From Mesorhizobium sp. M4B.F.Ca.ET.058.02.1.1 (GTDB taxonomy: Bacteria > Pseudomonadota > Alphaproteobacteria > Rhizobiales > Rhizobiaceae): a stretch of 64,000 nucleotides of DNA. The notes under the pieces were generated by a model. The model worked only from the letters and a program-made list of their open reading frames with translations, did no database searches and was not told the DNA's origin. Each line of letters opens with the position of its first letter. Positions within the stretch are counted from its first letter, which is position 1. Where the stretch lies: contig NZ_CP034450.1 of the NCBI RefSeq assembly GCF_003952505.1, positions 6,159,001-6,223,000 on the forward strand, in the 5' to 3' direction. Of this stretch, positions 41,537-50,711 are shown one piece after another. The translations under genes were made by a program, and so were the position numbers.

Positions 41537-42580
41537 ATGAAAGCCGCCAGACTCTACGAATACGACCCGCACATGAACGTGAAGCTCAAGATCGAGGACG
41601 TCGTCGCGCCGACGATCACGGCCCCTGACGAGGTGATCGTGCGGGTCGGTGCCGCCGGACTGTGCCGCACCGACCTCCACATCATCGAAGGGGTGTGGAA
41701 ACCGACCATGGATCCTGACGGCAGCCTGCTGCCTTACATCATGGGCCATGAGAATGCCGGCTGGGTCGAGGAGGTCGGCAGCGGCGTCCGATCGGTCAAG
41801 CGCGGCGACGCCGTGATCTGCCATCCGTTCCGCTCCTGCGGCATCTGCCTCAACTGCCGGCATGGCGAAGACATGTATTGCGACAATGGGCAGTTCCCCG
41901 GCCTCGGCATGAATGGCGGCTTCGCCGAATATTTCATCACCAGCGAGCGCTCACTCATCAAACTCAACGCCAATGTCACGCCGATCGAGGTGGCGCCGCT
42001 GGCCGACGCCGGCATCACCGCCTACCGCGCCGCCAAACGGGCGGCGAAGCTGTTGCGGCCAGGAAGCTACTGTGTGCTGCTCGGCATCGGCGGGCTCGGC
42101 CACATCGCGTTACAGTCGCTGCACGCGATTTCGGGCTGCCGCATCATCGCCGTCGACCGCGAGCCGGCGGCGCGTGTGCTGGCCAAGGATCTTGGCGCCG
42201 ACTTCGTCCTCGACGGCGGGCCGAACGTTGTCGAGGAGGTAAAGGCGATCACCGGCGGCGGCGCCCATGTCGTCATCGATTTCGTCGGTGAACTCGGCGT
42301 CGAGAACATCTGCTGGAAGATGGTGCGCAAGGGCGGCCAGCTCTTCGTCGTCGGCTACGGCGGCGCGGTCAACGTTCCGACCGCGCATCTGGTCATCGAG
42401 GAGATCAACATCGGCGGCAGCCTGGTCGGCAATTTCACCGAGCTCGTCGAACTGATGGAGCTCAACGCCGACGGCAAGGTGAAGATGCACTACACCGAGT
42501 ACAACCTCGCCAGCATCAACACCGCGCTCGACGACTTCAAGAACCGGCGCTTCACCGGCCGCGGCGTCATCGTTCCCTGA
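41537..42580 (+). CDS. Zinc-dependent secondary alcohol dehydrogenase of the monooxygenase cluster
   Basis: A 347-residue medium-chain dehydrogenase starting MKAARLYEYD at 41537 (GGAAAGGA upstream). Catalytic zinc ligands C43 (GLCRTD), H71 and E72 (GHENAG) and structural zinc cysteines C101, C104, C107 and C115 are present; GIGGLGHIALQ binds NAD. It would oxidise the product alcohol, for example 2-propanol to acetone. The equivalent adh gene is found in actinobacterial prm/mim clusters. Confidence 0.94.
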   Translation: MKAARLYEYDPHMNVKLKIEDVVAPTITAPDEVIVRVGAAGLCRTDLHIIEGVWKPTMDPDGSLLPYIMGHENAGWVEEVGSGVRSVKRGDAVICHPFRSCGICLNCRHGEDMYCDNGQFPGLGMNGGFAEYFITSERSLIKLNANVTPIEVAPLADAGITAYRAAKRAAKLLRPGSYCVLLGIGGLGHIALQSLHAISGCRIIAVDREPAARVLAKDLGADFVLDGGPNVVEEVKAITGGGAHVVIDFVGELGVENICWKMVRKGGQLFVVGYGGAVNVPTAHLVIEEINIGGSLVGNFTELVELMELNADGKVKMHYTEYNLASINTALDDFKNRRFTGRGVIVP

Positions 42581-42650
42581 ACCACCTGGACCGGATCCAC
42601 GCCAAACGACCGCGTCGGTTCCGATCCGTCATCTGCAAGGAGAGGAATTA

Positions 42651-43340
42651 ATGAACAAGTGCATCTGTGAATTCGTCGGCACCTTCGCGTTGGTCTTCGT
42701 CGGCTGCGCGACGGTTCTGTTCATGCGCTCCGAGGTCGGCCTGCTCGGAGTCGCCCTGGCATTCGGCCTGTCGGTGGTGGCGATGGCCTATTCGATCGGG
42801 CCGATTTCAGGCGCGCATCTCAATCCGGCGGTGAGCCTCGGCGTCTTCGTTTCCGGCCGGATGAAATCCAATGACCTTGTCGGCTATGTCGTCGCGCAAT
42901 GTCTGGGAGCGATCGTCGCGTCGGCCGTGCTCTACGTGATCGTCCAGGGCAAGGGTGGCGGCTATGACGTCGCCGCGAATGGTTTTGCCCAGAACGGCTG
43001 GTCGGCCTATTCGGCGACTTCGGCGTTCCTGTTCGAAGCAGTCGCAACATTCCTGTTTGTGCTCGTCATTCTGCGTGCCACAGCCGAAGGCGGCGCGGGC
43101 GCTCTGGCAGGCCTGGCGATCGGACTGACGCTGGTCGTGATCCACCTCGCCGGCATTGCTGTGTCAGGATCCTCGGTCAATCCGGCCCGCTCGCTCGGGC
43201 CTGCTTTGTTCGCCGGTGGAACCGCGCTGTCGCAGCTCTGGCTCTATATTGTGGCCCCTTGTCTTGGCGCCGCCGCAGCCGGGCTGGCGGAGCGCGCTGG
43301 TGTGATCGGAGCCGGCGAAAGGGTGTCGCAGCCGGCCTGA
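42651..43340 (+). CDS. aqpZ: Aquaporin (AqpZ-like MIP channel)
   Basis: A 229-residue membrane protein with six hydrophobic spans and two NPA boxes, HLNPAV (58-60) and SVNPARS (177-180). The selectivity filter by alignment with AqpZ is F38, H165, S174 and R180, which is water-type rather than glycerol-type. AGGAGAGG precedes the ATG. It lies 70 bases after the alcohol dehydrogenase in the same direction, so probably in the mim operon. A role in solvent or product stress is conjecture. Confidence 0.9.
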   Translation: MNKCICEFVGTFALVFVGCATVLFMRSEVGLLGVALAFGLSVVAMAYSIGPISGAHLNPAVSLGVFVSGRMKSNDLVGYVVAQCLGAIVASAVLYVIVQGKGGGYDVAANGFAQNGWSAYSATSAFLFEAVATFLFVLVILRATAEGGAGALAGLAIGLTLVVIHLAGIAVSGSSVNPARSLGPALFAGGTALSQLWLYIVAPCLGAAAAGLAERAGVIGAGERVSQPA

Positions 43341-43421
43341 CCGACTGCCGCCTGCGGCTCCCTTTTGGCTGAAATCCTCCCAAACCATGGCATGAATGGC
43401 ATGGGTTCCCTTTTCCCCTCG

Positions 43422-45503
43422 TCAAACGAACTCGCGCCGGATGCCGTATTGCTCGAGCTTGCGATAGAGTGTTGGCCGCGAGATGCCGAGCCGCTGCGCG
43501 ACCCGGCTAAGATTGCCATTCTCCACGGCAAGCGCATTTTTCAACGCCTGCCGTTCCGCCTCGGCGAGCGTGCCTTCAGGCACCTCCGGCGAGATGACCG
43601 CAGTGTCGCTCGACTTCGCGCTCTGTCCGGATGCGGGGGCCGTGATCTCCGCGGGCAGATCGTGAAGTCCAATATCTCGGCCGCGCGCCAGGACATGCAG
43701 ACGTCCGACAAGGTTCTTCAGCTCGCGCACATTGCCCGGCCAACGATAGGCGAGCAGCGCGGCAAGCGCTTCGTGCGAGAATTCCAGCGGCTCCTCGCCT
43801 GAGGCTGCGGCGATCCTGCGGTTGAAATGCTCGACCAGCAGAAGCACATCCTCGCCGCGCTCACGCAGCGGCGGCACCGTGATCGAGACCGCGCCAATTC
43901 GGTAATAGAGATCACTGCGGAAGCGGCCCGCGGCGACTTCCTGCTTGAGATCGCGGTTGGTCGAGGCGACCAGCCGGACGTCCACAGGCCGGCCTCGGCT
44001 GTCGCCGATGCGGTTGACCACCCGCTCTTCCAGAACGCGCAGCAGGAATGGCTGGATCTCGAGCGGCATTTCGCCGATTTCGTCGAGGCTGAGCACGCCA
44101 CCATTGGCAAGCTCGAAAACGCCGGGCTTGCCGTCGCGCGAGGCGCCGGTGAAGGCGCCGCCGACATGGCCGAACAGCTCGCTGCCGAACAATTCCTTTG
44201 TGATGGCGCCGCAATTCATCGCAATGAAAGGATCGTTTGCCGTGCGCCGGCTGCCGGCATGGACAAGCCGCGCAAACAGCTCCTTGCCAACGCCAGTCTC
44301 CCCTTCGACCAGCAGCGAGGCGACGCTGTTCGAGCGGGCAACGCGACAGGCGACATCGACGGCAGCAAGCAGCGCCTCGCTTTCGCCGACGATCATGGCG
44401 GCCGCGTCCTGGAGGTGCTTGTCCGCCTCCCGGTGGGTCACGCTGGAGACTGCAGGCGCCGACGGGAACACGAGCGCCGCGCCGCGCAGGTCGCCGTCGA
44501 GCTTGAGCGGCGTGATGTGGCAGGAACGCAGATGGGCCGGCAGCGCCCTGGCGATATCGGCCTCCGAGCCGGACGAAGGAAGGTTCATCAGCCAGCGCCC
44601 ACGCCCAGCCTCCATCCGACCGTCCGTCATTTCAGTGGCTTCGCCATCGGGCACGTTGTTGCGGAAGATGGCGCGGCCACGATGATCGAGGATCACCAGC
44701 CCGTCTTTCCGGCGGTAGCTGGAAGCCGAGGAGATGAAAGCCTCGAGCAGGCGCGTTCGTTGCTCCGCCTGCTGCTCGGCCAATGCCTTTTCGATCTGCC
44801 GGGCCGTTGCGGCGACCAGAGCGGTGTTATGCGGCCGGAAGATCGGCGAATAGCCCGACAGGTCGACGACACCGATGATCTTGCCGTCCAGTGGATCGCG
44901 GATCGGCGCACCGGCGCAGGTCCAGGACTTGATGCCGGCGCAGAAATGCTCGGCAGCATGGACGAAAGTCGGCTCCCCGGTCCACAGTGCCGTACCTATG
45001 CCATTGGTTCCGACAGCGTCCTCGTTCCATTTGCCGCCGATGGCAAGGTGGATATCCATGCCGTTATGCAGTGTCTTCTTGTCGCCGATAGCGTCGATCA
45101 ACACCCCGTCGCTGTCGGCAAGAACCAGCATAGCGCCTGTTCCCTCCAGCAGCTGGCCGATGGAGGCGAAGGACCGACGCGCCGCCGCGAGCAGTTCGGC
45201 ATTGGCCCGGGTCAGAAATTCGATCTCGTCGCGATCGCTGTTGAGCGGGGCTTCATGCCCTTGCGCATTGATGCCGCCGGTTGCGCTGCGATACCAGGAG
45301 TCGTGAATGAGCGAGCGGACGTGGCTTGGCTTGATTGGATCGCGGGCACATTTGGGTTCGTCGGCCAGAAAATCTTCCCAGGCGCGCATGGTGGCGCGCT
45401 CGTCATAATCGATGTTGCCCAGAACCATTTGCCTGCCGGCTGACGGCGCACGCGCCGGAAGAGCATCGATCTTCATCTGACTGGGACCCGGATCACGTTT
45501 CAT
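43422..45503 (-). CDS. mimR: Sigma-54-dependent Fis family activator, AcoR-like (MimR-type)
   Basis: A 693-residue enhancer-binding protein: a GAF sensor region at about 120-235 (GKWNEDAVGTNGIGTAL), AAA+ domain with Walker A GETGVGKE (401-408), the sigma-54 contact loop GAFTGA (449-454) and Walker B LSLDEIGEMP, then a C-terminal Fis-type HTH (SRVAQRLGISRPTLYRKL). ATG at 45503 or 45476. It is convergent with the aquaporin gene. It probably senses substrate or product and drives the sigma-54 promoter at 33110 from the palindromes near 33000. The symbol is by analogy with the mycobacterial regulator. Confidence 0.92.
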   Translation of the reverse strand: MKRDPGPSQMKIDALPARAPSAGRQMVLGNIDYDERATMRAWEDFLADEPKCARDPIKPSHVRSLIHDSWYRSATGGINAQGHEAPLNSDRDEIEFLTRANAELLAAARRSFASIGQLLEGTGAMLVLADSDGVLIDAIGDKKTLHNGMDIHLAIGGKWNEDAVGTNGIGTALWTGEPTFVHAAEHFCAGIKSWTCAGAPIRDPLDGKIIGVVDLSGYSPIFRPHNTALVAATARQIEKALAEQQAEQRTRLLEAFISSASSYRRKDGLVILDHRGRAIFRNNVPDGEATEMTDGRMEAGRGRWLMNLPSSGSEADIARALPAHLRSCHITPLKLDGDLRGAALVFPSAPAVSSVTHREADKHLQDAAAMIVGESEALLAAVDVACRVARSNSVASLLVEGETGVGKELFARLVHAGSRRTANDPFIAMNCGAITKELFGSELFGHVGGAFTGASRDGKPGVFELANGGVLSLDEIGEMPLEIQPFLLRVLEERVVNRIGDSRGRPVDVRLVASTNRDLKQEVAAGRFRSDLYYRIGAVSITVPPLRERGEDVLLLVEHFNRRIAAASGEEPLEFSHEALAALLAYRWPGNVRELKNLVGRLHVLARGRDIGLHDLPAEITAPASGQSAKSSDTAVISPEVPEGTLAEAERQALKNALAVENGNLSRVAQRLGISRPTLYRKLEQYGIRREFV

Positions 45504-45572
45504 TCAGTCATCACGGAACCTTTGAGACCATCGCTATGTGTTCTCGGCGATCCGGACGTCGCGTCCAATTGG

Positions 45573-46046
45573 TTAGCCGATGCCGAGCTTGGCGCCGATT
45601 TCGGCGGCAAGCTGTTCTTCGGAGTAAGCGCCGGTGAGGCGCATCCCATCCATGTCGGCAAGCTTGGCAGCTACGGTTTCGTCGACCGGCGCGAAGTAGC
45701 CATTCTGTTTCGTCGCCAGCACGAAAATCTGTTCCCGGTCGCGATCGCGTACGTCGCCGATGTGATGGAGCTGGCGGCCCGTGTTTTGATCCTTCGAGAC
45801 CACGCGACCGTTGATGCTGATATGGACAGACGGCCTGGCTTCCGACGCCGACACCGGGGCACCACCAACGTGGATGATAAGGCCCTCGACCTTTGGCAAC
45901 TGGCGTGGCTTTTTGGAAGCTGAATAACCGCCGGCGCTGAGCTGGTCGGCAAGGCGGACGATGGTGGAGCGATTTTGCTCGATCAGTCGTTTGATCTGTA
46001 CGTCCTCGCGCCGCGGGCCATCCCGCTTGGAGATGATCTCGACCAT
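45573..46046 (-). CDS. Conserved hypothetical protein, 157 residues
   Basis: Starts at ATG 46046 with GGGAGG 6 bases upstream. The protein has a basic N-terminal helical part (residues 1-50) and a beta-rich middle with VHISINGRVVSKDQNTGRQ and FVLATKQNGYF. No membrane or export signal. I do not recognise the family. It lies between the activator gene and the polysaccharide locus and may belong to neither. Confidence 0.65.
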   Translation of the reverse strand: MVEIISKRDGPRREDVQIKRLIEQNRSTIVRLADQLSAGGYSASKKPRQLPKVEGLIIHVGGAPVSASEARPSVHISINGRVVSKDQNTGRQLHHIGDVRDRDREQIFVLATKQNGYFAPVDETVAAKLADMDGMRLTGAYSEEQLAAEIGAKLGIG

Positions 46047-46166
46047 GAATCCTCCCAGATTCGTTGGCAGTGCTGTTAGGGCAATTCTTCTCCTTTGCAG
46101 CGAACCTTACACTGCCACAGTCGGGTTCGCCATTCATATTAGTTAGCGCCGAAATAGGTGTCGTTG

Positions 46167-46184
46167 GTAGCAGGTGGCTGCTAC
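46167..46184. terminator. Stem-loop downstream of the O-antigen ligase gene
   Basis: GTAGCAG and CTGCTAC form a perfect 7-bp stem around GTGG, 38 bases past the stop at 46222 on the minus strand. There is no U-tract, so intrinsic termination is uncertain. Confidence 0.35.
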
Positions 46185-46221
46185 AAAGGGCTGGTACTCG
46201 TACGTCTGAGTAATGCCCGCG

Positions 46222-47661
46222 TCAGGCTGCCTTGGCTTGCCCGTTACCAGCCATACGACCCGGTCCAAATCCCTGCATAGCCAAACGCACCTGCGACGCT
46301 TCCAGGGAATCGAGCTCGGCATGGTCGAGGTCGTCGTGGCCGAGAACGTCCATTATCCGCCTGGTGGTCGGACCGGGGATGGCAATAGGAGCTTTTTTTA
46401 TCGGTGGCACCGTGCGTCCGCTAGCCAGGTATGTTCCGGAAACCAGGAACACCATCAGCGTCGAATCGAGAATGTCATGGCCGACAAGGGTGCCGGTCAG
46501 GCCGCCAATGACATAGACGATGACGGTGACGACGATCATTGTCGCACCGAACCGCTCGACTGGATCGGCACTGAGGCGCAGGACCCTTGCTGCGTTCCAG
46601 ACCGCCGCGCCGAAGATTGTCGCGAGAGCCAGAGCTCCAAGCAACCCGGCTTCGACAAGAGCGGTCAAAAAGCCGTTGTGAAAGTGGTTGAAACCTTGGT
46701 TCGTCCCAAATCGCTCCTTGAATCCCTCCTGGGTAAGCGTGCGACTGGCGGAAATGCCGTGGCCGAAAAATGGGGCTTCACGAAATGCATCGAGGCCTAT
46801 GTCCCAGAGTCCAACCCGCAATCCGAGTGGAGTGGAATGATCGCCTCTGGTGGTGAGGGCCTGCCAGTCATCGAAGAGGAAATGAGTGCGATCCACGATG
46901 ATCGGAAATGTAATTGCCGCCGTTAACAAGCTGGAAGCGCCTGCTACCACCAGCAACCGCCTCATATTCGCTCGAGTGAACCTCCGGCGATTGACCACAA
47001 GGATGGCGACAACGGCAACCAATAAGGCCACCCAAACCATACGCGAGCCCGAGTAGACAGTCGCCACGACCCCGGCGAGTGCGGCGACAGAGAGTGGCTT
47101 CCAGGCTTTCTCCATTCCCGACAGAGCGCCCGAAAGGCACATCATCACGGCGAGACAGGTGACAGTCGCAAAAACGATCGGATTTCCAGCCCCCCCTTCT
47201 GCCCTGAGCATCCCGATCCAGTAATATTGGACGATGGCGAGGACCAACGCACCGCTACAGGCCGCAGCGCTCGCAAGCACAGCAATGCGCGCAAGGCTGG
47301 CCTTATCGATGATGCTCCAGGTCGAATAGGAGATCGGGAAGAACAGCAAGGTGACCAGCGGCAGGAAATACGCGACGTCAGCCCGCAGCGTACCGTTGAC
47401 GATCGAGGCCAGAACCATAGCCGCGCAGTAGGCATAGATCGCAATGGTCATGGCAAGCATCGGCCGGTCGACATTGAAGCGCCGCCGTTTGGCTGCCAGC
47501 AGCAGCACCGACCAGAGTGCGCCGCCATGAAAGACGAAGCTCACCGCCGATCCCAGCACAGGTGGCGAAAAGAAACAGGCGATGGAGAAGTAGATGATGA
47601 CCTGCGCGGGTGTGAGATGCCGCCGGAGCGATATGAACGGGTTCAATGCCTTGCTTCGCAA
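46222..47661 (-). CDS. O-antigen ligase / polymerase family membrane protein (Wzy/WaaL-like)
   Basis: An integral membrane protein of about 480 residues with ten or more hydrophobic segments and a Wzy_C-type region: GSRMVWVAL, then a periplasmic loop with GHGISASRTL and NHFHNGFLTALVEAG carrying the conserved His. The frame is open to 47820, but the first 50 or so residues are charged and lack a family match, so I place the start near TTG 47661 without firm evidence. It polymerises or transfers lipid-linked glycan at the periplasmic face. A C-terminal cytosolic tail of about 60 residues is present. Confidence 0.8.
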   Translation of the reverse strand: MRSKALNPFISLRRHLTPAQVIIYFSIACFFSPPVLGSAVSFVFHGGALWSVLLLAAKRRRFNVDRPMLAMTIAIYAYCAAMVLASIVNGTLRADVAYFLPLVTLLFFPISYSTWSIIDKASLARIAVLASAAACSGALVLAIVQYYWIGMLRAEGGAGNPIVFATVTCLAVMMCLSGALSGMEKAWKPLSVAALAGVVATVYSGSRMVWVALLVAVVAILVVNRRRFTRANMRRLLVVAGASSLLTAAITFPIIVDRTHFLFDDWQALTTRGDHSTPLGLRVGLWDIGLDAFREAPFFGHGISASRTLTQEGFKERFGTNQGFNHFHNGFLTALVEAGLLGALALATIFGAAVWNAARVLRLSADPVERFGATMIVVTVIVYVIGGLTGTLVGHDILDSTLMVFLVSGTYLASGRTVPPIKKAPIAIPGPTTRRIMDVLGHDDLDHAELDSLEASQVRLAMQGFGPGRMAGNGQAKAA

Positions 47662-47821
47662 TCTTCCAGATTGTGCACGGATCGTTCGAAGGTCCCCGCC
47701 ATCCCTTTTCCCGAGCCGGTATAGCCGCTGGCTCCGGTATCCGATAGTGCAATACCGCCGCGCCCCGCAACCGGCTGTGAGGGCGGGCAGTCCTGACTGA
47801 AATTGTCGGCCACGCGCCACC

Positions 47822-49792
47822 TCAAGCCGCGACAGCCGTTGAAACTCCCTGGTGTGCTTCCCGCCATGATTGGAACATCAATACGTCCCAGAGCGGATAC
47901 TGGTGGTTGCGCTGTCCAGAAAGGTGTTCGGACCAAGCGCGCCGAATCGCCTCCGGCCGGAAGAAGCCATCTTCGCGCAGCCGGCGCTCGTCGAGCAGCG
48001 CCTCGGCCCAATGGCGCAGCGCACCGCGCAGCCAGGTGTCGATCGGTACGCCAAAGCCCATCTTTGGGCGTTCGATGAGCCCGCGAGGGATATGCCTGTA
48101 CAGGAGTTGCCTGAGTGGCCACTTCGTCTTGTTCTCGGCCCGCAGGATGGAGAGCGGCAACGAGAGCGCGAAGCCTACCAGCCGATGGTCGAGCAGCGGC
48201 ACGCGGGTCTCGAGGCCGACAGCCATTGCCGCGCGGTCGACTTTCACCAGAATGTCGTCCGGCAGATAGCTCATCATGTCGAGATACATCATCCGCTCGA
48301 CGCTGCCCGGTAAGGTCGGAAGTGCTTCCAATCCGGTCAGCATCGTGGGTGGCTCGACCGCATCGGGAATGATCTCGGACGGCTCCCAGTGCGAGCAGAG
48401 ACGACGATAGACGTCGTTCATGGTTCGAAGCGAAAGGACCGACGCCGCCTTGTGGATCTTGTCGCCTACCCGCTCGCGCCGAAGGCGTCGCGGCAAGAGC
48501 GGCATGATCCCGTCTGCGACGTTGTCATACAGTTCGGGGGACGGCAGTGTTGCCAGGCTGGCCGACACGCGACGCAGGCCGATCGGGATGCGGGAAAGCT
48601 TGTTCCAGAGCGCGTCAGCGAGCGCGTAGCGCGTGTAACCGGAAAACAACTCATCTCCGCCGTCGCCCGACAGCGCAACGGTGACACTGCCACGCGCCAG
48701 TCTGGAGACGAGGAAAGTCGGGATTTGCGACGAGTCCGAAAACGGCTCGCAATAGATGCCCGGCAGTTGCGGCACGACGTCGAGGGCGTCCCGGTCGCTC
48801 AAATATAGTTCCGTATGGTCTGTGCCGAGATGGCGCGCCACATGTTCGGCATGATCGGCTTCGTTATAGCCGGCTTCGGCGAATCCGATCGTGAACGTTC
48901 GCACAGGCCGCGAACTGATCGACTGCATGACCGCCACGATTGCGGAAGAATCTATGCCGCCGGAGAGGAAGGCGCCGAGCGGTACATCGGCTATCATCTG
49001 CCCTTCGAGTGCGCGGCGAAGATGGCGCTCGACTTCGTCGACCGCTTCCTGTGGGCTTCCTTGAAAAGGTTCACGGCGACCCTGTTCCGCGACCTCCCTC
49101 GCGCTCCAATAGCTCTCTACGCGTGGCTCGCGCACAGGATCGGAAAGAACGAGAAGGTGGCCAGGTCTTAATTTGCGGATGCCCTCATAGATGCTGTACG
49201 GCGCGGGAATGTAGTTGTGGCGCATCAATAGCGCCAGCGCATTCCGGTCGATCGCTGGGCGCCAGTCGGGAAGCAGATGAAACGCCTTGGGCTCGGAGGC
49301 GAAGGCAAACGCCTTACCAACACGGCCATAATACAGGGGCTTCTCCCCCAGGCGATCGCGCCCGAGAAGAAGGGTTCTCTCTTTCCGGTCCCACAGGCCG
49401 AACGCGAACATGCCTGTGGCCAACTCAAGAGCTTGTTTTAGCCCCAGTTCCTCGATCGCAGCCAGAAGGACCTCGGTGTCGGAATGCCCGCGCCAGGCAC
49501 GATCGCCATGTTCCCGATCGAGAAGCGTGCGCATCTCACCGTGATTGTAGAGTTCGCCGTTGAAGACGATGACGTAACGGCCGCCGTGCGAAGTCATGGG
49601 CTGGGCGCCAGCCGATGACAGATCTATGATTGCCAGCCGTCGTTGACTAAGCGCGACACCCGCCTCAGCATCAGTCCAGACGCCGTCGCCGTCCGGCCCT
49701 CGGTGCCGGATCATGTCGGCCATGCGACGTACAGTGGAGGCGCCGCTGCTCGTCGCGGCCACGCCACCCACAATGCCGACAATACCGCACAT
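47822..49792 (-). CDS. asnB: Asparagine synthase (glutamine-hydrolysing) family protein
   Basis: A 656-residue protein with the N-terminal glutaminase: Cys2 nucleophile (MCGIVGIVGG), RRLAIIDLS and NGELYNHGEMR. The synthetase domain has the ATP pyrophosphatase loop GAFLSGGIDSSAI near residue 270 and LSGDGGDELFSGYTRY near residue 380. Within surface-polysaccharide loci such proteins usually amidate a uronic acid or other sugar carboxyl group rather than make free asparagine. That agrees with the uronate genes nearby. Confidence 0.92.
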   Translation of the reverse strand: MCGIVGIVGGVAATSSGASTVRRMADMIRHRGPDGDGVWTDAEAGVALSQRRLAIIDLSSAGAQPMTSHGGRYVIVFNGELYNHGEMRTLLDREHGDRAWRGHSDTEVLLAAIEELGLKQALELATGMFAFGLWDRKERTLLLGRDRLGEKPLYYGRVGKAFAFASEPKAFHLLPDWRPAIDRNALALLMRHNYIPAPYSIYEGIRKLRPGHLLVLSDPVREPRVESYWSAREVAEQGRREPFQGSPQEAVDEVERHLRRALEGQMIADVPLGAFLSGGIDSSAIVAVMQSISSRPVRTFTIGFAEAGYNEADHAEHVARHLGTDHTELYLSDRDALDVVPQLPGIYCEPFSDSSQIPTFLVSRLARGSVTVALSGDGGDELFSGYTRYALADALWNKLSRIPIGLRRVSASLATLPSPELYDNVADGIMPLLPRRLRRERVGDKIHKAASVLSLRTMNDVYRRLCSHWEPSEIIPDAVEPPTMLTGLEALPTLPGSVERMMYLDMMSYLPDDILVKVDRAAMAVGLETRVPLLDHRLVGFALSLPLSILRAENKTKWPLRQLLYRHIPRGLIERPKMGFGVPIDTWLRGALRHWAEALLDERRLREDGFFRPEAIRRAWSEHLSGQRNHQYPLWDVLMFQSWREAHQGVSTAVAA

Positions 49793-49873
49793 CCGGCGTC
49801 GTTGCTCCCATGATGGCCTGTCCCCGAGTCCTGTTCTCTATGCAAAATCAGAGAGAGGAAAATCGGGCGGCTA

Positions 49874-50665
49874 TTAATCCGTTCGCACGAAACACCATTG
49901 ACCGCAGCCGGTTCCGAAAAGGCCGATTCCTGGAGTGACGTTCAGGCGCTGCTTCGTGCGAAACCCAAGCTTTTCCACGGCCGTCTCCAGCTCGACAGCC
50001 GAGGTGGATTGATAGGGGTACCCGCCAAGCCAGTCGTCGACATCCGCCAAGAACTCCATGCCCCGGCGTTGGCGATAGTTCTTTACGAAAGAGATCGCGT
50101 CCCGATGCCGCAGCGTTCTTGCCAACATATAGGCGCAGACAAAAAGCGCCCTTACCGGAGGTCGCAGCCACTGATGGGAGGAGTAGAGCCTCTTTTCGAC
50201 CGTCCACAGCCCGCACAGCGGCGTCTTCAGGTAGATCGCAATTCCCAATCGCCCCCCGCGACCAACGAGATCGGTCGCATTGCGGATCGCTGCCCACATA
50301 TCGCCCGTATGGTGCAGGACACCCCACGAGTAGACAATGTCGAACGTCCCGGACGGGAGCGACGCTTTATCGAGGATGTCGGCTCGCTCCACACTCCATT
50401 CCGCTCCCGACGCAAACCGGGAAAGAACGGCTTTGGTTGTTTCGACGCAGCGGACGTCGTAGTCGAGCGCCCGGACCTTCGCCGCGCCTAGCCGAAGGGC
50501 GGCCGCCGAATGCAGGCCCGATCCGCAGCCGATGTCCAGAAATGTCTTCCCGTCCAAATCGCCCACCAGACGGCGAAGATCCTCGCAAGCCCGGTCCAGG
50601 TGTTCGTCCTCGAAGCGCGCGGCGAGCTCGGACCAGTTGCGGCCGAAATCATAGCGCGCGTTCAT
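49874..50665 (-). CDS. Class I SAM-dependent methyltransferase
   Basis: A 263-residue protein starting MNARYDFGRNWSEL at 50665; the longer frame is unsupported. FLDIGCGSGLHSAAALRLG (about residues 40-58) is motif I, and FDIVYSWGVLHHTGDMW is motif IV. The typical N-terminus RYDFGRNW matches the truncated homologue at 54412. It probably methylates a sugar or a lipid-linked intermediate. Confidence 0.88.
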   Translation of the reverse strand: MNARYDFGRNWSELAARFEDEHLDRACEDLRRLVGDLDGKTFLDIGCGSGLHSAAALRLGAAKVRALDYDVRCVETTKAVLSRFASGAEWSVERADILDKASLPSGTFDIVYSWGVLHHTGDMWAAIRNATDLVGRGGRLGIAIYLKTPLCGLWTVEKRLYSSHQWLRPPVRALFVCAYMLARTLRHRDAISFVKNYRQRRGMEFLADVDDWLGGYPYQSTSAVELETAVEKLGFRTKQRLNVTPGIGLFGTGCGQWCFVRTD

Positions 50666-50711
50666 TGGCTTCCCATCCGTCGTCCTTTTCTCAAAGACCA
50701 AGGGAATCGGA

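Noticed and set aside
43376..43412. CCATG...CATGG inverted repeat between aquaporin and activator genes as a terminator
   Set aside because: The arms are short, can pair in several ways and have no U-tract; too weak to list as a feature.
43827..45443. A 538-residue open frame antisense to the activator gene
   Set aside because: The shadow of the sigma-54 activator, whose Walker, GAFTGA and HTH motifs are unambiguous.
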